From assembly GCA_002353225.1 (NCBI GenBank), contig DEJF01000032.1, forward strand, positions 56,862 to 62,623: a stretch of DNA of 5,762 nucleotides, read 5' to 3'. Numbering within the stretch: position 1 is the stretch's first letter; each line of letters opens with the position of its first letter. The position numbers and the translations under genes were made by a program. Under the pieces are notes generated by a model that was not told where the DNA came from, searched no databases, and saw nothing but the letters and a program-made list of their open reading frames with translations. Origin of the DNA: Prevotella sp. UBA2755. Its GTDB lineage: Bacteria > Bacteroidota > Bacteroidia > Bacteroidales > Bacteroidaceae. Of this stretch, positions 5,386 through 5,762 are shown in pieces.

Positions 5386-5529
5386 ATGAAGAAGAAATAT
5401 ATCAATCCATCAATGGAAGTAGTGAAGGTAGACGCACCTCAGATTATGGCTGGCTCACCTGGTATAGGCGGAAAGTACGGAGGCGCCACTCCTGAAGCCC
5501 ATGAATTTGACTTTGATTTCGACGATTAA
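5386..5529 (+). CDS. Small glycine-rich, acid-tailed protein (47 residues)
   Basis: A 47-codon gene starting MKKKYINPSMEVVKVDAP and ending in TAA. It has three visible parts: a basic start with KYINPSMEVVKV (4-15), a small-residue stretch MAGSPGIGGKYGGA (21-34), and an acidic tail EFDFDFDD (40-47) of alternating Asp and Phe. There is no membrane segment, classical signal peptide or cysteine. The N terminus resembles a numerous but functionally uncharacterised kind of short Bacteroidales protein that opens MKKxYxNPxMxVV and often has an Ala/Gly/Ser segment near residue 20; this rests on recall. It lies 71 nt after the surface-protein gene with no separate promoter seen and is followed by a strong terminator, so it is probably the last gene of that transcript. 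It could be a peptide precursor, a secretion accessory or a partner of the surface protein. It is real in my view because of its composition, start and placement; the function is unknown. Confidence 0.75.
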   Translation: MKKKYINPSMEVVKVDAPQIMAGSPGIGGKYGGATPEAHEFDFDFDD

Positions 5530-5561
5530 TAGTCATTCGTAGAAACCGGTAAATGTCTCAA

Positions 5562-5589
5562 GGAGGGGTGTTCGCATCCCTCCCTTTTT
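5562..5589 (+). terminator. Intrinsic terminator after the small-protein gene
   Basis: GGAGGGGTG (5562-5570) pairs with CATCCCTCC (5575-5583) over 9 bp, one pair being G-U, around a stable TTCG tetraloop. One C and then TTTTT (5585-5589) follow. This is a textbook Rho-independent terminator, 32 nt after the small-protein stop codon. It closes the transcript that starts at the 3122-3153 promoter. Confidence 0.88.
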
Positions 5590-5640
5590 ATGTCCTTTCC
5601 TTTTATGGAGCATCTCATCCCTCCGGCAATTCCCGGATAG

Positions 5641-5706
5641 TTTCCTACCGACAAACTGGTGGTTTGTTACCGACTAACGGAGGGTTTGTTACCGAGAAAC
5701 TCTGTC
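5641..5706. repeat. Three tandem 22-bp imperfect repeats
   Basis: Three adjacent 22-bp units start at 5641, 5663 and 5685. Each opens TTTSYTACCGA (TTTCCTACCGA, TTTGTTACCGA, TTTGTTACCGA) and continues with CAAAC, CTAAC or GAAAC and a more variable end. The spacing is constant with no intervening spacers. No open frame of note crosses them. The period is about two helical turns, so bound proteins would sit on one face of the DNA; the function is unknown. Confidence 0.65.
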
Positions 5707-5711
5707 TTTCT

Positions 5712-5732
5712 CACGCGCGTGCGCGCACGCAC
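5712..5732. other. Alternating purine-pyrimidine GC tract with 14-bp palindrome
   Basis: Twenty-one bases alternate strictly between pyrimidine and purine, mostly CG and CA/TG steps, a sequence type known to adopt Z-DNA under negative supercoiling. Inside it GCGTGCGCGCACGC (5717-5730) is a perfect palindrome that could extrude as a cruciform. It is followed at once by AT-rich TATAAAATTTTAAA. No gene was found in 5590-5762. Confidence 0.5.
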
Positions 5733-5762
5733 TATAAAATTTTAAACCCTTGTCACCGTTGC

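Noticed and set aside
5641..5706. CRISPR array
   Set aside because: The 22-bp units are directly adjacent, with no unique spacers and no cas genes.

Overview
The window looks like a chromosomal segment of a Bacteroidales bacterium, most likely Prevotella/Segatella-like. Three things point there. Promoters match the Bacteroidota form TTTG/TTG, 20 bp, TAnnTTTG, without strong Shine-Dalgarno sequences. The large surface protein ends in a Prevotella-type T9SS-like sorting tail (YDLQGHRV ... KGLYIVNGKK). The porin and the small 47-residue protein belong to types I associate with this order. The genus is inference from recall, not from a search.

Left part (1-2239, minus strand, about 57% GC in sampled lines of the symporter-proximal genes): a probable three-gene operon read right to left. 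An exported MBL-fold hydrolase comes first (2178-1447), then an OprO/OprP-type porin (1404-313), then the start of a sodium:solute symporter (302 to the window edge). One promoter is visible upstream of the first gene and none in the 42-nt and 10-nt gaps. Outer-membrane pore, periplasmic hydrolase and inner-membrane symporter could form one uptake and processing route; the substrate is not evident.

Middle (2345-3056, plus strand, about 38% GC in a sampled line): a compact MntA/HepT (MNT/HEPN, type VII) toxin-antitoxin pair with complete catalytic motifs in both proteins, its own promoter, a 14-nt gene overlap and a hairpin terminator-like element.

Right part (3078-5589, plus strand): a strong promoter below a palindrome, a leader of roughly 108 nt, then a 682-residue secreted multidomain surface protein. 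The first 490 residues are encoded by AT-rich DNA and the last 190 by clearly more GC-rich DNA, which suggests a mosaic gene. A hairpin repeat without a T-run follows, then a 47-codon gene for a small glycine-rich, acid-tailed protein that seems to share the transcript, then a good intrinsic terminator.

The last 120 bases hold no supported gene but carry three 22-bp tandem repeats and a 21-nt alternating purine-pyrimidine GC tract with a perfect 14-bp palindrome. The least explained items are the surface protein plus small-protein pair and these terminal repeats.
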